Under the pieces are notes generated by a model that was not told the origin of the DNA, made no database searches, and was given only the letters and a program-made list of their open reading frames with translations. A DNA stretch of 64,000 nt from JBBPZA01 sp963797015 (GTDB taxonomy: Bacteria > Actinomycetota > Thermoleophilia > Solirubrobacterales > Solirubrobacteraceae): assembly GCA_963797015.1 (NCBI GenBank), contig CAWCNV010000016.1, positions 232,665 to 296,664 on the forward strand. Reading direction: 5' to 3'. Position numbers and translations under genes: made by a program. Below are positions 16,353 through 24,882 of this stretch, in pieces (position 1 is the first letter of the stretch; each line of letters opens with the position of its first letter).

Positions 16353-16649
16353 TCAGGAGTCGGGGTCGTCGTAGGCGCCCGACGGGTCCTGCTCGATCGG
16401 GTCGTCGCCGTGGACGTAGTCCGACTCGGACGTGTAGCCCTGGCCGAACCGGTCCTGGATCACGTCGTCCTCGCCGAGCTTGCCCTCTTCCCAGGTGGGT
16501 GCCGGGTCGTCGGTGGTCGATGAGTCGTCCGTGGTCGAGTCGTCCGTCGAGCTCGTGTCGTCGTAGCTCGAGTCGGTCGTGTCGTCGTAGCTCGAGGTGC
16601 CGTCGTGGTCCGACGTGTCGTCGAAGCTGGTGTCGTCGTAGCTCTCCAT
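16353..16649 (-). CDS. Acidic S/D/T/Y-rich repeat protein
   Basis: Ninety-eight residues from ATG 16649, chosen because a perfect AAGGAGG sits 4 nt upstream. The first ~55 residues are short repeats of SYDDTS/STDDS type with no hydrophobic core, clearly disordered and strongly negative; the remainder (TWEEGKLGEDDVIQDRFGQGY) is more ordered. It is the last gene of the clp-ybjN operon. The pattern is like flexible tails that engage chaperones or ATPases, but the function is unknown. Confidence 0.6.
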   Translation of the reverse strand: MESYDDTSFDDTSDHDGTSSYDDTTDSSYDDTSSTDDSTTDDSSTTDDPAPTWEEGKLGEDDVIQDRFGQGYTSESDYVHGDDPIEQDPSGAYDDPDS

Positions 16650-16741
16650 CGTTCCTCCTTGCATGAGGTGGTTGCCTGCGTCCATCCCGGACGACGCCGC
16701 GTCGTCGCCCGGGAGTTCCCTCTTCTTGCGCCGCGGGGCGT

Positions 16742-17188
16742 TCACGAAGCCTGGGCGCGGTCGCGCGCCGAGAGCCCGCCGAAGCGCTGGGTGATCTTGT
16801 CGTCGAACTCGTCCGCGGTGATGACCACTGCGCGCACCGTCCAGTCGAGCTCCTCCTTGTCGAGCGTGTCGCCGTAGAGGTTGACGCTGAAGGAGATGTC
16901 GTTCTCGCTGTCGACCGCGAACGCCCCGTAGACCATGTCGTGGTTCGCCTTGAGCAGGAAGTCGAAGAGCTCGAACGATGGCTCGACCTCGGTCACGACC
17001 CACGCGAACACGGAGACCACGGAGTGGTCGCCTCTCGCCACGACGTTGATCATCGTCTGCGCCGAGCCCTGCGAGACGAAGAACGTCGGCTGGTCGGGAT
17101 GCCGTCCCGCCTGCTCGCCGAAGAGCTGCGTCATGTAGGCGCTCACGCGCTCGTAAGTGGCGCGCTGGGAATCGTGTTCGAAGTCCAT
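16742..17188 (-). CDS. YbjN / type III secretion chaperone-like protein
   Basis: A 148-residue protein with the alpha-beta pattern of YbjN/CesT-like peptide-binding chaperones: an N-terminal helix (RATYERVSAYMTQLFGE), strands with TFFVSQGSAQTMINVVA and VVSVFAWVV, the diagnostic central FELFDFLLKANHDMVYGAF helix-turn, SFSVNLYGDTLDKEELDW, and a terminal helix. A strong SD (AGGAGGAG) lies upstream of ATG 17188. It directly follows the Clp ATPase gene (14-base gap), which fits a role as adaptor presenting unfolded peptides; that link is inference from context. Confidence 0.75.
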   Translation of the reverse strand: MDFEHDSQRATYERVSAYMTQLFGEQAGRHPDQPTFFVSQGSAQTMINVVARGDHSVVSVFAWVVTEVEPSFELFDFLLKANHDMVYGAFAVDSENDISFSVNLYGDTLDKEELDWTVRAVVITADEFDDKITQRFGGLSARDRAQAS

Positions 17189-17202
17189 CTAGTTGCTCCT
17201 CC

Positions 17203-19347
17203 TCAGGAATCGGGGTTGGGGACGTCTGCATCCTCCCGGCTAACCACTACCTCGTCAGCGTGCAGCGACGCCCGCAGGCGGCACGGGCTCCCGGCGGGCG
17301 CGATTCTCGACACCGGTCCGAGCAGCTCGTCTTCAACCACGCGATGGACCTCGCGCGCGCCGAGCTCGTCGCTGTACCCGCGCCGGGCGAGCAGTGCCAC
17401 CACGTCGCCGTCGACCTCGAGCTCCAATCCGTTCGCGCGCTGGGTCTCGAGCCAGCCGGGCAGCACGACCTCGCGCACGATCCGCTCGACGTCGTCCTGG
17501 CCGAGCGCCCGGAAGGCGCAGATGGCGTCGATGCGATTGACGAATTCACGGGGAAAGTGCGCGTCGAGAGCGGTGAGCGCCGTCTCCTCCTCGACCCCGC
17601 CCGTGAACCCGGCGCGCCGGTGGGTCGCGCGCACGTCGACGTTGGCCGTCATCACGATGATCGCGTCCGAGAAGTAGACGCGGTGACCGGCACCGCTGGT
17701 CATGAAGCCCTCGTCGAAGACCTGCAGGAACAGCCGGTGCACCTGCGGGTGGGCCTTCTCGATCTCGTCGAGAAGGACGACGCTGAACGGCCGGCTGGCG
17801 ATCTCCTCCAGCAGCGGGGCGCCCTGCTCGTAGCCGACGTAGCCCGGCGGCGAGCCGACGAGCTTCGCGGCGTAGTGCGCCTCGCTGTACTCACTCATGT
17901 CGAGGCGCACCATTCGCTCGCTGGAGCCGAACAGGTACTCGGCCAGGAGGCGCGCCAGCTCGGTCTTGCCCACGCCCGTCGGGCCGGTGAACAGGAAGAC
18001 CCCGTTCGGGCGCTCGGGCCGCAGGTCAAGCCCCCGGACCTTCAGGGGCAGGTGCCTGCAGATCGTCTCGATCGCGGCGTCCTGGCCGATCACACGCGAG
18101 CGAAGGAACTCGCCGAGACCATCGAGGCGCGTCGCCAGGTCCTGCGCGCCGCCGCCGAGCGGGAGGCCGGTCATGTCCGCGACCACGTCGGCCACGGTGG
18201 ACTTGTCGGGCTCGCCGCCACGGATCGAGGCGCGCGCGACGGCGCGGTCGAGCACGTCGATCGCCTTGTCGGGGAAGTGACGGTTGTGCAGGTAGCGGCT
18301 GCACATGCCGACGATCGCCTCGAGGGTCTCGTCGGCCACCACGAGCTTCCGGTCGGACAGCCCGCCGATGACCGAGCGCAGCACCTCGATCGTCTCGCGC
18401 TCGTCGAGCTCCTGGACGCGGATCGGCTCGAAGCGCCGGTCGAGCGCCGGGTCGGCCGCGACGGTGCGGTAGTAGTCGCTCTCGGTCAGCGCACCGATGC
18501 AGGCGAGCTCGCCGCGCGCCAGCGCGGGCTTCATCTGGGCCGCGAGCCCGAGGTCGCGGCCGCCGATCTCGACGGCGGCCTGGAATTCGTCCACGTAGAG
18601 CACGACGCGCGGGTGGGAAGCCTCCTTCATGATCGCGTCCACCAGTCCGGTGAAGTCGCCGATGTTCTTGGTCTCGGCGATCAACCCTGCGGTGGTGATC
18701 TCCAGCACGCGCACGCCCGACAGCGCTGGTGGGACCTCATCTGCGGCGATGCGCTGGGCGAGGCCCTCGACCACAGCCGTCTTGCCCACGCCGGGCGGTC
18801 CCACCAGCAGCGGGTTGCGCTTGAGTCGCCGGCAGAGGACCTCGACGACCTCGTCGATCTCCGCCTGGCGGCCGACGGGACGGTTGAGCTGGCCGGCGCG
18901 CGCGAGCGCCACCAGGTCCCGACCCAGCCGGTCGAGCGTGGGAGTCGGGCGGGGGGGCGCGGGCGCCGCATCGGCCTTCTTCGTCGCAGCCGGTGCCAGC
19001 CCGTAGGTCGCCGCGAGCGACTCGGCCAGGTGACGAAGGTCGGCCGCCGGACGTCCGTCGGCCTTGGCCATCTCGACGCTGCGACGTACGACCGGGTCGG
19101 CCGGGTTGCGGTGCTCGCGGTCGCCCAAGCGGTCGCTGACGTAGCGCTCGACGTCGATCCCGCCGAGCCGGCCCGCGAGCAGCTCGCGGTGACGGCGAGC
19201 GAAGCCCGCCAGGAGATGCACAGCGTCCAGCTCGGACTCGCCGCGCTCGACGCGGATCTCCTCCGCGGCCTGGAGGACGAGCTTGACCGGGGTGCTGAGT
19301 GACGCCTCAGGCAACAGGTCCGGCGAAGATGGCCTTCTCTCCGGCAT
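17203..19347 (-). CDS. Clp-family AAA+ unfoldase with two AAA modules (ClpA/ClpC-like)
   Basis: A 714-residue protein if started at ATG 19347, where family homology begins; upstream in-frame codons belong to tandem repeats. Domains: a short Clp-N-like helical domain (~15-115), AAA1 with GPPGVGKT (183-190) and VDEF Walker B (252-255), AAA2 with GPTGVGKT (455-462), pore loop GYVGYEQG (~503-510) and LLDEIEKAHP (~525-534). Only ~35 residues separate the modules, so the ClpB-type middle coiled coil is missing; it should be an unfoldase and not a classical disaggregase. I see no obvious ClpP-docking IGF loop. It heads an operon with the YbjN-like chaperone and the acidic protein. Confidence 0.88.
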   Translation of the reverse strand: MPERRPSSPDLLPEASLSTPVKLVLQAAEEIRVERGESELDAVHLLAGFARRHRELLAGRLGGIDVERYVSDRLGDREHRNPADPVVRRSVEMAKADGRPAADLRHLAESLAATYGLAPAATKKADAAPAPPRPTPTLDRLGRDLVALARAGQLNRPVGRQAEIDEVVEVLCRRLKRNPLLVGPPGVGKTAVVEGLAQRIAADEVPPALSGVRVLEITTAGLIAETKNIGDFTGLVDAIMKEASHPRVVLYVDEFQAAVEIGGRDLGLAAQMKPALARGELACIGALTESDYYRTVAADPALDRRFEPIRVQELDERETIEVLRSVIGGLSDRKLVVADETLEAIVGMCSRYLHNRHFPDKAIDVLDRAVARASIRGGEPDKSTVADVVADMTGLPLGGGAQDLATRLDGLGEFLRSRVIGQDAAIETICRHLPLKVRGLDLRPERPNGVFLFTGPTGVGKTELARLLAEYLFGSSERMVRLDMSEYSEAHYAAKLVGSPPGYVGYEQGAPLLEEIASRPFSVVLLDEIEKAHPQVHRLFLQVFDEGFMTSGAGHRVYFSDAIIVMTANVDVRATHRRAGFTGGVEEETALTALDAHFPREFVNRIDAICAFRALGQDDVERIVREVVLPGWLETQRANGLELEVDGDVVALLARRGYSDELGAREVHRVVEDELLGPVSRIAPAGSPCRLRASLHADEVVVSREDADVPNPDS

Positions 19348-19370
19348 GAGGCCCACATCCTCATCTACCG

Positions 19371-19514
19371 GCGAGTGGAGCGTCAAGGGCGAAGGCGAGT
19401 GGAGCGTCAAGGGCGAAGGCGAGTGGAGCGTCAAGGGCGAAGGCGAGTGGAGCGTCAAGGGCGAAGGCGAGTGGAGCGTCAAGGGCGAAGGCGAGTGGAG
19501 CGTCAAGGGGGAAG
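19371..19514. repeat. Six tandem 24-bp repeats between clp and GH31 genes
   Basis: The 24-mer beginning GCGAGTGGAGCGTCAAGG occurs head to tail at 19371, 19395, 19419, 19443, 19467 and 19491. Five copies are identical; the last has one C-to-G change and runs into the GTG start of the GH31 gene seven bases later. On the minus strand each unit presents TTGACG, a -35-like hexamer, towards clp. It is not a CRISPR (no spacers). Possible roles are a multi-site operator or a replication-slippage expansion. Confidence 0.9.
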
Positions 19515-19520
19515 CATTCG

Positions 19521-21887
19521 GTGAGGGCGATTCCGATCGTGGCCATGGCTGTGCTCGGCGCGACGGCCCCCGCGCAGGCCGCCTCGCTCGACGCCGGTGC
19601 GCTGCGGCCACGTTCGGATGCGGTGCTGCGCGCGTCGGGCGCTCTGCGCTTCAAGGCCGCCGGCGGCTGGTTCCGGGGCGGACGCGCGATCTCGGTCCGC
19701 CGCGACGGCCGCGCTGTGAGCGTCCGCCTTGCGACGACGGACCCCGCTGGGCGCGTGCTGGCCGTTCGGATGGCCCCCGACGGGGACGGGGTGGTCTCGC
19801 TGCGCGTGGCGGTGGAGGGGCGGCCCGGCGCCGAGGCGGTCCGCGTCGCCTTCCGGGCACGGCCCGGCGAGCGTTACCTCGGGTTCGGCGAGCGTTCCAA
19901 CGCGGTCGATCAGCGTGGGCGGACGGTCGAGAGCTACGTGTCCGACGGCCCGTACCAGCCGGACGAGACCGCGCTGATCTCGACGCTCGTCCCCAAGCCG
20001 GGCTTTCGCGCGCGCAGCGACGCCACGTACTTCCCGATCCCCTGGCTGCTGTCGACGCGCGGCTACGGCGTGCTCGTCGACGACGACCGGACGAGCCGCT
20101 TCGGGCTCGGGGCCGCCGACCGCGGCTCGTGGAGCGTCGAGGTGGAGGGCCCGCGCATCGACCTGCGCGTGTTCGCCGGCCCGCGACCCGCCGACGTGCT
20201 GCGCCGCTTCAGCGCGCGCCTGGGGCGCCAGCCGCCACCCGCCGCCCCGTTCTACTTCGGCCCCTGGTACCAGCCGCGCCGCGGAGACGAGCGCGCCGAG
20301 CTCGAGCTCCTGCTGCGACGCGACGTGCCGCTGTCGCTCGCGCAGACCTACACGCACTACCTCCCGTGCGGCGACCAGCGCGGCCGGGAGGCCGCCGAGC
20401 GCGAGCGCACGCGCGACTTCCACGCCGCCGGGCTGGCGGTCACCACCTACTTCAACCCGATGATCTGCACCGGCTACGAGCCGCGCTACGCCCAGGCCGC
20501 GGCACGCGGCGCGCTGAACACCGACGCCGCGGGCGCGCCCTACACCTATCGCTACACGGGCTCGACGGTCTTCGCGGTGAGCCAGTTCGACTTCACCGCC
20601 CCCGCCGGGCGCGGCCTCTACCGGCGGCTGCTCGGCGAGGCGACCGCCGCGGGCTACGACGGCTGGATGGAGGACTTCGGCGAGTACACGCCGCTCGACG
20701 CCCGCGCGCGCGCCGGCCCGACCGGCAGCGCGCTCCACAACCGCTATCCGCGCGACTACCACTGCGCGGCCTACGCCTTCGCGCGGCGTGCGGCGCGCCC
20801 ACTCGTTCGCTTCCAGCGCTCGGGCTGGACCGGCGCCGCGCGCTGCGCGCAGGTGGTGTGGGGCGGCGACCCGACCACCGGCTGGGGCTTCGACGGGCTG
20901 CGCTCGGCGCTCTACCAGGGATTGACCATGGGCCTCTCGGGTGTCAGCCGCTGGGGGTCTGACATCGGCGGCTACTTCTCCTTCAACGACAACCGCCTCA
21001 CCCCCGAGCTGCTGATCCGCTGGATCCAGCTCGGCGCGGTTTCGGGAGTGATGCGCACCGAGGCCAACGGGCTCGCGGTGCCGGCCAAGCCACGGCCGCA
21101 GATCTCCGATCCCGAGGTGCTGCCCCAGTGGCGCCGCTGGGCCAAGCTGCGAACGCAGCTCTACCCCTATCTCGCGGCCGCCGACGCGCGGTACCGGCGC
21201 ACGGGAATGCCGCTCATGCGCCAGCTCGGGCTCGTCTACCCGGACGATCGCCGCGCGCTGGCCCGCGACGACGAGCTGCTCTTCGGCCCCGACCTGCTCG
21301 CCGCGCCGGTGCTCGGCGAGGGCGAGCGCAGCCGCAGCCTGTACCTCCCGCGCGGCGAGTGGATCGACCTCTGGCGCAGCGCGCGCTACGACGAGCGCAG
21401 CGGCGGGCTGGAGCTGGGCCGCGCGCGCCTTCTGCGCGGCGGCCGCGCCGTTCGCCTTCCGGCGCCCCTGAGCGAGCTGCCGCTGCTGGCGCGCGCCGGC
21501 GCCCTGCTGCCGCTGTTGCCGCCCGATGTCGGCACGCTCGCCGCCTACGGCGGCGGCCGGCGCCAGGTGCGGCTGGCCGATCGCCGCCGGCGCCTCGACG
21601 TGCTCGCGTTCCCGCGCGGACGCTCGGCGGCGCGCGTGGGCTCTACCGGGCGCCTGCGCTCGCGCGAGCTCCGCGGTCGCTGGGAGCTCGCGGTGAGCGA
21701 CCGCAACACGCACAGCTACAGCCTGCAGGCCAGCCTGGGCTTGCTGCGCCGGCCGCTGCTTGCATGCCGCGTGAGCTTCGCGGGCCGCCGCCTTGAACGC
21801 TCGGCGTGGAGCTTTGACCGCACGACAGCCGTCCTCCGCGTCCGCTTTCGCGCCCGCGAAGGCCGCTTGGTGGTGGACGAGTGCTGA
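19521..21887 (+). CDS. Secreted glycoside hydrolase family 31 protein
   Basis: A 788-residue protein starting at GTG 19521 with a signal peptide (AIPIVAMAVLGATAPAQAA). An N-terminal beta domain (to ~235) contains the YLGFGERSNAVDQRG motif of GH31. The catalytic barrel has GWMEDFGEY (~378-386), carrying the nucleophile Asp, and WGGDPTTGWGFDGLRSALYQG with the acid/base Asp (~455). RWGSDIGGYFS is the GH31 C-terminal barrel motif, and beta-sandwich domains follow to the end. The GWMEDFGEY form is nearer to the sulfoquinovosidase/alpha-xylosidase branch than to eukaryotic-type glucosidases, but the substrate cannot be fixed. No export or sugar-uptake genes are adjacent. Confidence 0.85.
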   Translation: MRAIPIVAMAVLGATAPAQAASLDAGALRPRSDAVLRASGALRFKAAGGWFRGGRAISVRRDGRAVSVRLATTDPAGRVLAVRMAPDGDGVVSLRVAVEGRPGAEAVRVAFRARPGERYLGFGERSNAVDQRGRTVESYVSDGPYQPDETALISTLVPKPGFRARSDATYFPIPWLLSTRGYGVLVDDDRTSRFGLGAADRGSWSVEVEGPRIDLRVFAGPRPADVLRRFSARLGRQPPPAAPFYFGPWYQPRRGDERAELELLLRRDVPLSLAQTYTHYLPCGDQRGREAAERERTRDFHAAGLAVTTYFNPMICTGYEPRYAQAAARGALNTDAAGAPYTYRYTGSTVFAVSQFDFTAPAGRGLYRRLLGEATAAGYDGWMEDFGEYTPLDARARAGPTGSALHNRYPRDYHCAAYAFARRAARPLVRFQRSGWTGAARCAQVVWGGDPTTGWGFDGLRSALYQGLTMGLSGVSRWGSDIGGYFSFNDNRLTPELLIRWIQLGAVSGVMRTEANGLAVPAKPRPQISDPEVLPQWRRWAKLRTQLYPYLAAADARYRRTGMPLMRQLGLVYPDDRRALARDDELLFGPDLLAAPVLGEGERSRSLYLPRGEWIDLWRSARYDERSGGLELGRARLLRGGRAVRLPAPLSELPLLARAGALLPLLPPDVGTLAAYGGGRRQVRLADRRRRLDVLAFPRGRSAARVGSTGRLRSRELRGRWELAVSDRNTHSYSLQASLGLLRRPLLACRVSFAGRRLERSAWSFDRTTAVLRVRFRAREGRLVVDEC

Positions 21888-21890
21888 GCG

Positions 21891-22727
21891 CTACGACGCG
21901 GCCTGGGCGCGATCGAGCAGCTCCGCGTCGTGCGAGCAGATCAGCTCCACCTCGCCCGCGTGCTGCGCGGCGAGCTCGCGCAGGCGCTCCTGGTTGGCGC
22001 GCCGCTTGCGGCCGTTGGCCTGCGTGAGGTTCTCGAACGCCCGCACGCCGGGCGGGCAGCTGGGAGGGGTGGAGACCTCGTTGCGGTGGAAGTAGGCGTC
22101 GCCGCAGTGCAGCAACCAGCCGTCTCCCTGGCGCAGCCCGACCCCGGTGTGCCCCAGCGTGTGCCCTACGAGCGGGATCAGGAGCAGCTCGGCGTCGCTC
22201 CCCGGCAGCACGCGCACGCTCTCGAAGCCGAACCAATCGTCGCCGTCGACCTCGTGCGGTACCCAGCGCGGACCGTGCGCCCAGCCATGCGCCGCGGAGG
22301 CGTAGCGGATCCGCTCGCGCAGCGGTGGGCGCTGGCGCGTCTCGTGCTCGCGCGCGAACAGGTGGACCTCGGCCTGCGGGAAGTCCGGCAGTCCCCCGGC
22401 ATGGTCGATGTCGAGGTGGGTGACGACGATGTGACGGACGTCCCCGGGGTCGAGGCCCAGCGCCCGAATCTGGCTCTGGGCGGTCTCCTCCGCGCGCAGC
22501 TGCGGCCGGATGGCGCCCCTGAACGGAAGCGGCAGGCGGCGCGGATCGCCGACGTCGGCGCTGCCGAAACCGGTGTCCACCAGCACCAAGCCGTCGTCGC
22601 CCTCCACCAGCAGCACGTGGCACACCATGCGCCCCGTCTCGAACAGGCCGCCCTCGCCGCTGAGGAAGCGGCGGCCGCGCGGGCACATCGTCCCGCAGTT
22701 GAGGTGGTGCAAACGCGGCTCGGCCAC
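21891..22727 (-). CDS. MBL-fold hydrolase, N-acyl-homoserine-lactonase-like
   Basis: A 278-residue metallo-beta-lactamase fold enzyme. The dinuclear zinc motif HLDIDHAGG is at 104-112. Further ligands are at GHTLGHTG and GDAYFH, and a C-terminal SHD triad element is at ICSHDAELL. The NCGTMCPRGRRFLSG and VCHVLLVE N-terminus is like that of AttM/AiiB lactonases. It may quench quorum signals or open other lactones. It is convergent with the GH31 gene with a 3-base gap, and no signal peptide is seen. Confidence 0.8.
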   Translation of the reverse strand: MAEPRLHHLNCGTMCPRGRRFLSGEGGLFETGRMVCHVLLVEGDDGLVLVDTGFGSADVGDPRRLPLPFRGAIRPQLRAEETAQSQIRALGLDPGDVRHIVVTHLDIDHAGGLPDFPQAEVHLFAREHETRQRPPLRERIRYASAAHGWAHGPRWVPHEVDGDDWFGFESVRVLPGSDAELLLIPLVGHTLGHTGVGLRQGDGWLLHCGDAYFHRNEVSTPPSCPPGVRAFENLTQANGRKRRANQERLRELAAQHAGEVELICSHDAELLDRAQAAS

Positions 22728-22807
22728 GACGGGGACACTACGTCACTCGGCGCTGCGTCCGTTGCGCGCCGACGTCGTCCGGAGTCGCGATATCGTGCGC
22801 CTCGCAC

Positions 22808-23146
22808 ATGCCCCTGCTCGATTTGGCGACCAGCGAAAAGAACGGCGCGGTCCGCATCGCGCTGAGCGGCGAGCTCGACATCTCCACTGCGCCGCGTGTG
22901 GAGGAGGAGCTCGAGCGCGTCGAGCCCGCGGGCCCCGCCGTGCTCGTCCTCGACCTGCGCGGGCTCTCGTTCATGGACTCGACCGGCCTGCGGCTGATCG
23001 TCAGCGCCGACGGGCGCGCGCGCGAACAGGGCCGGCGGCTCGCCGTCGTGCGCGGTTCCGAGACCGTCCAGCGCATCTTCCGCGTGACCCGTCTGGAGGA
23101 GCGCCTGGACATGGTCGACGACCCCGCGGCGGTGGCGGCCGGCTAG
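22808..23146 (+). CDS. STAS-domain anti-sigma factor antagonist
   Basis: A 112-residue STAS protein: VRIALSGELDISTAPRVEEEL, AVLVLDLRGLSFMDSTGLRL with the phospho-acceptor Ser in the MDSTG loop, and a C-terminal helix. RsbV/SpoIIAA-type proteins bind a switch kinase when dephosphorylated. The likely kinase is encoded convergently, one base beyond its stop. The pair, together with the sigma factor at 24.9 kb, looks like a partner-switching system. Confidence 0.9.
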   Translation: MPLLDLATSEKNGAVRIALSGELDISTAPRVEEELERVEPAGPAVLVLDLRGLSFMDSTGLRLIVSADGRAREQGRRLAVVRGSETVQRIFRVTRLEERLDMVDDPAAVAAG

Positions 23147-23147
23147 G

Positions 23148-23528
23148 TCAGCCGCAGCGCGTCATCTCGAACCAGACGGTGCCGTCGGCCGCGCCCCAGC
23201 GGTCGGCGAGGCGGTCGACCAGGTACAGGCCCCAGCCCGAGGTGCCGTCGGGCTGGGGACGCGGTTCGTGGACCGCGAAGCCGCCGCCGGGATCCGAGAC
23301 CTCGACGCGGACCCGCCGCGGCCACGCCGACACCTCCAGGCCGATCGGCTCGCCCGAGCGAGCGCCGGCGTGACGCACGCTGTTGGTCACGAGCTCTGAT
23401 ACCAGCAGCGCGACGTCGTCGGCCAGTGTGCTTTCGAGCAGCGAGCGCAGAGGCGCGAGCGCTCGCCGCGCCGCGGATGCGGCATCGGCACCCCCGCTCA
23501 CTGTCGTGGTCAACCGCCGTGCCGGCAT
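23148..23528 (-). CDS. Anti-sigma serine kinase, RsbW-like HATPase
   Basis: A 126-residue GHKL ATPase domain from ATG 23528: N-box VALLVSELVTNSVRHAG, G1-like VSDPGGGF, G2-like GTSGWGLYLVDRLADRWG. It should phosphorylate a STAS partner and sequester a SigB/F-type sigma factor. It is convergent with the STAS gene and not cotranscribed with it. A longer in-frame extension upstream is poor in protein-like features and was not used. Confidence 0.85.
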   Translation of the reverse strand: MPARRLTTTVSGGADAASAARRALAPLRSLLESTLADDVALLVSELVTNSVRHAGARSGEPIGLEVSAWPRRVRVEVSDPGGGFAVHEPRPQPDGTSGWGLYLVDRLADRWGAADGTVWFEMTRCG

Positions 23529-23647
23529 TTTCCCCTGACGCTCCGGCTGACCAAAGCCCTCCTCCGCCGGCAAGAGGTTCCATTGTTGACGAGGGTTAGG
23601 TTTCCCCAGGCGGCGATGTTGAACCCCTTTCGGGACGATCGTTGCGA

Positions 23648-24706
23648 TCAGGCGACCTTCTCGAGCGCCTCCGAACCCCTCTCGTCCTCGATCAGGTCGA
23701 GCACCGCCGCCTCGACACGCGCACGAACCCGCGGCCGGCCGAATTCGACCTGGCCCCCGATCGCGTCGAGCGCGCCTCCGATCGTCCAGCCCGACAGGTA
23801 GCGGTCGAACACGCGCGGGTCGATGTACGAGGAGCGCGCGACCGCCGGCGTGTTGCCCAGGTAGTCGGCGACGTGGCGCACGGCGGCCGAGATCGCCCGC
23901 GTTCGGGCGTGCTTGGACGCCGCATCCGCGCCGGTGGTGGCGATCGCGGCGGCGGCCAGCACGGTCGCGTTCCAGGTGCGGAAGTCCTTGGCCGTGAAGG
24001 AGGCATCGCCGGAGGCCTCCTTGACGTAGCGGTTGATGTCCTCGGAGCGCACGTCTGACCAGCGCCGGCCGTCCTTGTAGGCCAGCAGGTCGGGTCCCCG
24101 GGTGCGCCGCCGCTTGAGCGGCTCGATCACCGCGCGCACGTCGGCGTCGCTGATGAGCTGCACGCGGCGCTGGCCGCTCTTGGCCGCGTAGTCGAACCGC
24201 AGCGCGTCCGGCTCGAGACGAACGTGACCGCGCTGGATCGTCGCCAGGCCGAAGCTCTCGTTCTGTTCCGCGTAGCCCTCGCTCCCGACACGGAAGAAGC
24301 CGAGGTCCAGGAGCCGGACGGCGCAGGCCAGGACGCGCTCGCGCGACAGCTCCTCGCCGCGGAGGTCGCGCGCGAGGCGGCGCCGCAGGCGGGGCAGCGA
24401 GCGCGCGAAGTCGAGCATCTCGTCGAACTTCTCCGCGTCTCGACGCGCGCGCCAGCGGTCGTGGTAGCGGTACTGCTTGCGCCCCGCGGCGTCGATGCCG
24501 GTGGCCTGCAGGTGGCCGAGCGGGTCGGGGCAGATCCACACATCGCGCCACGCGGGAGGGATCGCGAGCGCCCGAATGCGGGCCAGCGTCTGCAGGTCGG
24601 CTATCCGGCCACCGGCGGCATCGAGGTAGGTGAAGCCGCGACCCGCACGGCGTCGCGTCAGCCCGGGTCCCGAGCAGTCGGCGCGGCGCAGTCGGCCGGA
24701 GGGCAT
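23648..24706 (-). CDS. Type IB DNA topoisomerase (poxvirus/eukaryote-like)
   Basis: A 352-residue protein started at ATG 24706; further upstream ATG/GTG codons run towards the divergent sigma promoter. The bacterial TopIB pattern is clear: GFTYLDAAGGRI, IPPAWRDVWICPDPLGHLQATG, AAGRKQYRYHDRWR, FFRVGSEGYAEQNESFGLATI, then the catalytic core AKDFRTWNATVLAA and the active-site Tyr in VARSSYIDPRVF. These enzymes relax supercoils through a 3'-phosphotyrosine. It is near LigD, giving a DNA-maintenance flavour, though not in one operon. Confidence 0.9.
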   Translation of the reverse strand: MPSGRLRRADCSGPGLTRRRAGRGFTYLDAAGGRIADLQTLARIRALAIPPAWRDVWICPDPLGHLQATGIDAAGRKQYRYHDRWRARRDAEKFDEMLDFARSLPRLRRRLARDLRGEELSRERVLACAVRLLDLGFFRVGSEGYAEQNESFGLATIQRGHVRLEPDALRFDYAAKSGQRRVQLISDADVRAVIEPLKRRRTRGPDLLAYKDGRRWSDVRSEDINRYVKEASGDASFTAKDFRTWNATVLAAAAIATTGADAASKHARTRAISAAVRHVADYLGNTPAVARSSYIDPRVFDRYLSGWTIGGALDAIGGQVEFGRPRVRARVEAAVLDLIEDERGSEALEKVA

Positions 24707-24882
24707 CGGCAGCGATGTTCCCGCCAGCGGCAAAGCTGAATCGCGCACGTACGGCGGCCGTCGCCGAGCGGGTTCGTTGCTACTGTTGTGGTTCCTCGCG
24801 TAGACCCGGCCCAGACCATCGCCGGCTTCCGAGAAAGTGCGCCCCAGAGGCCCGGCGCCCGGGATCACGAGAGGAGAAAGCG

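Noticed and set aside
17260..19302. Long open frame antisense to the Clp gene
   Set aside because: A mirror frame produced by strong third-position GC; the translated text is R/A/D/V/H low-complexity with no motifs, while the opposite strand encodes clear AAA motifs.
19371..19514. CRISPR array
   Set aside because: Units abut without spacers, are 24 bp and non-palindromic, and no cas genes are near.
23143..23583. Alternate frame overlapping the RsbW-like gene
   Set aside because: No GHKL motifs; the 126-residue frame in 23148-23528 has all of them.
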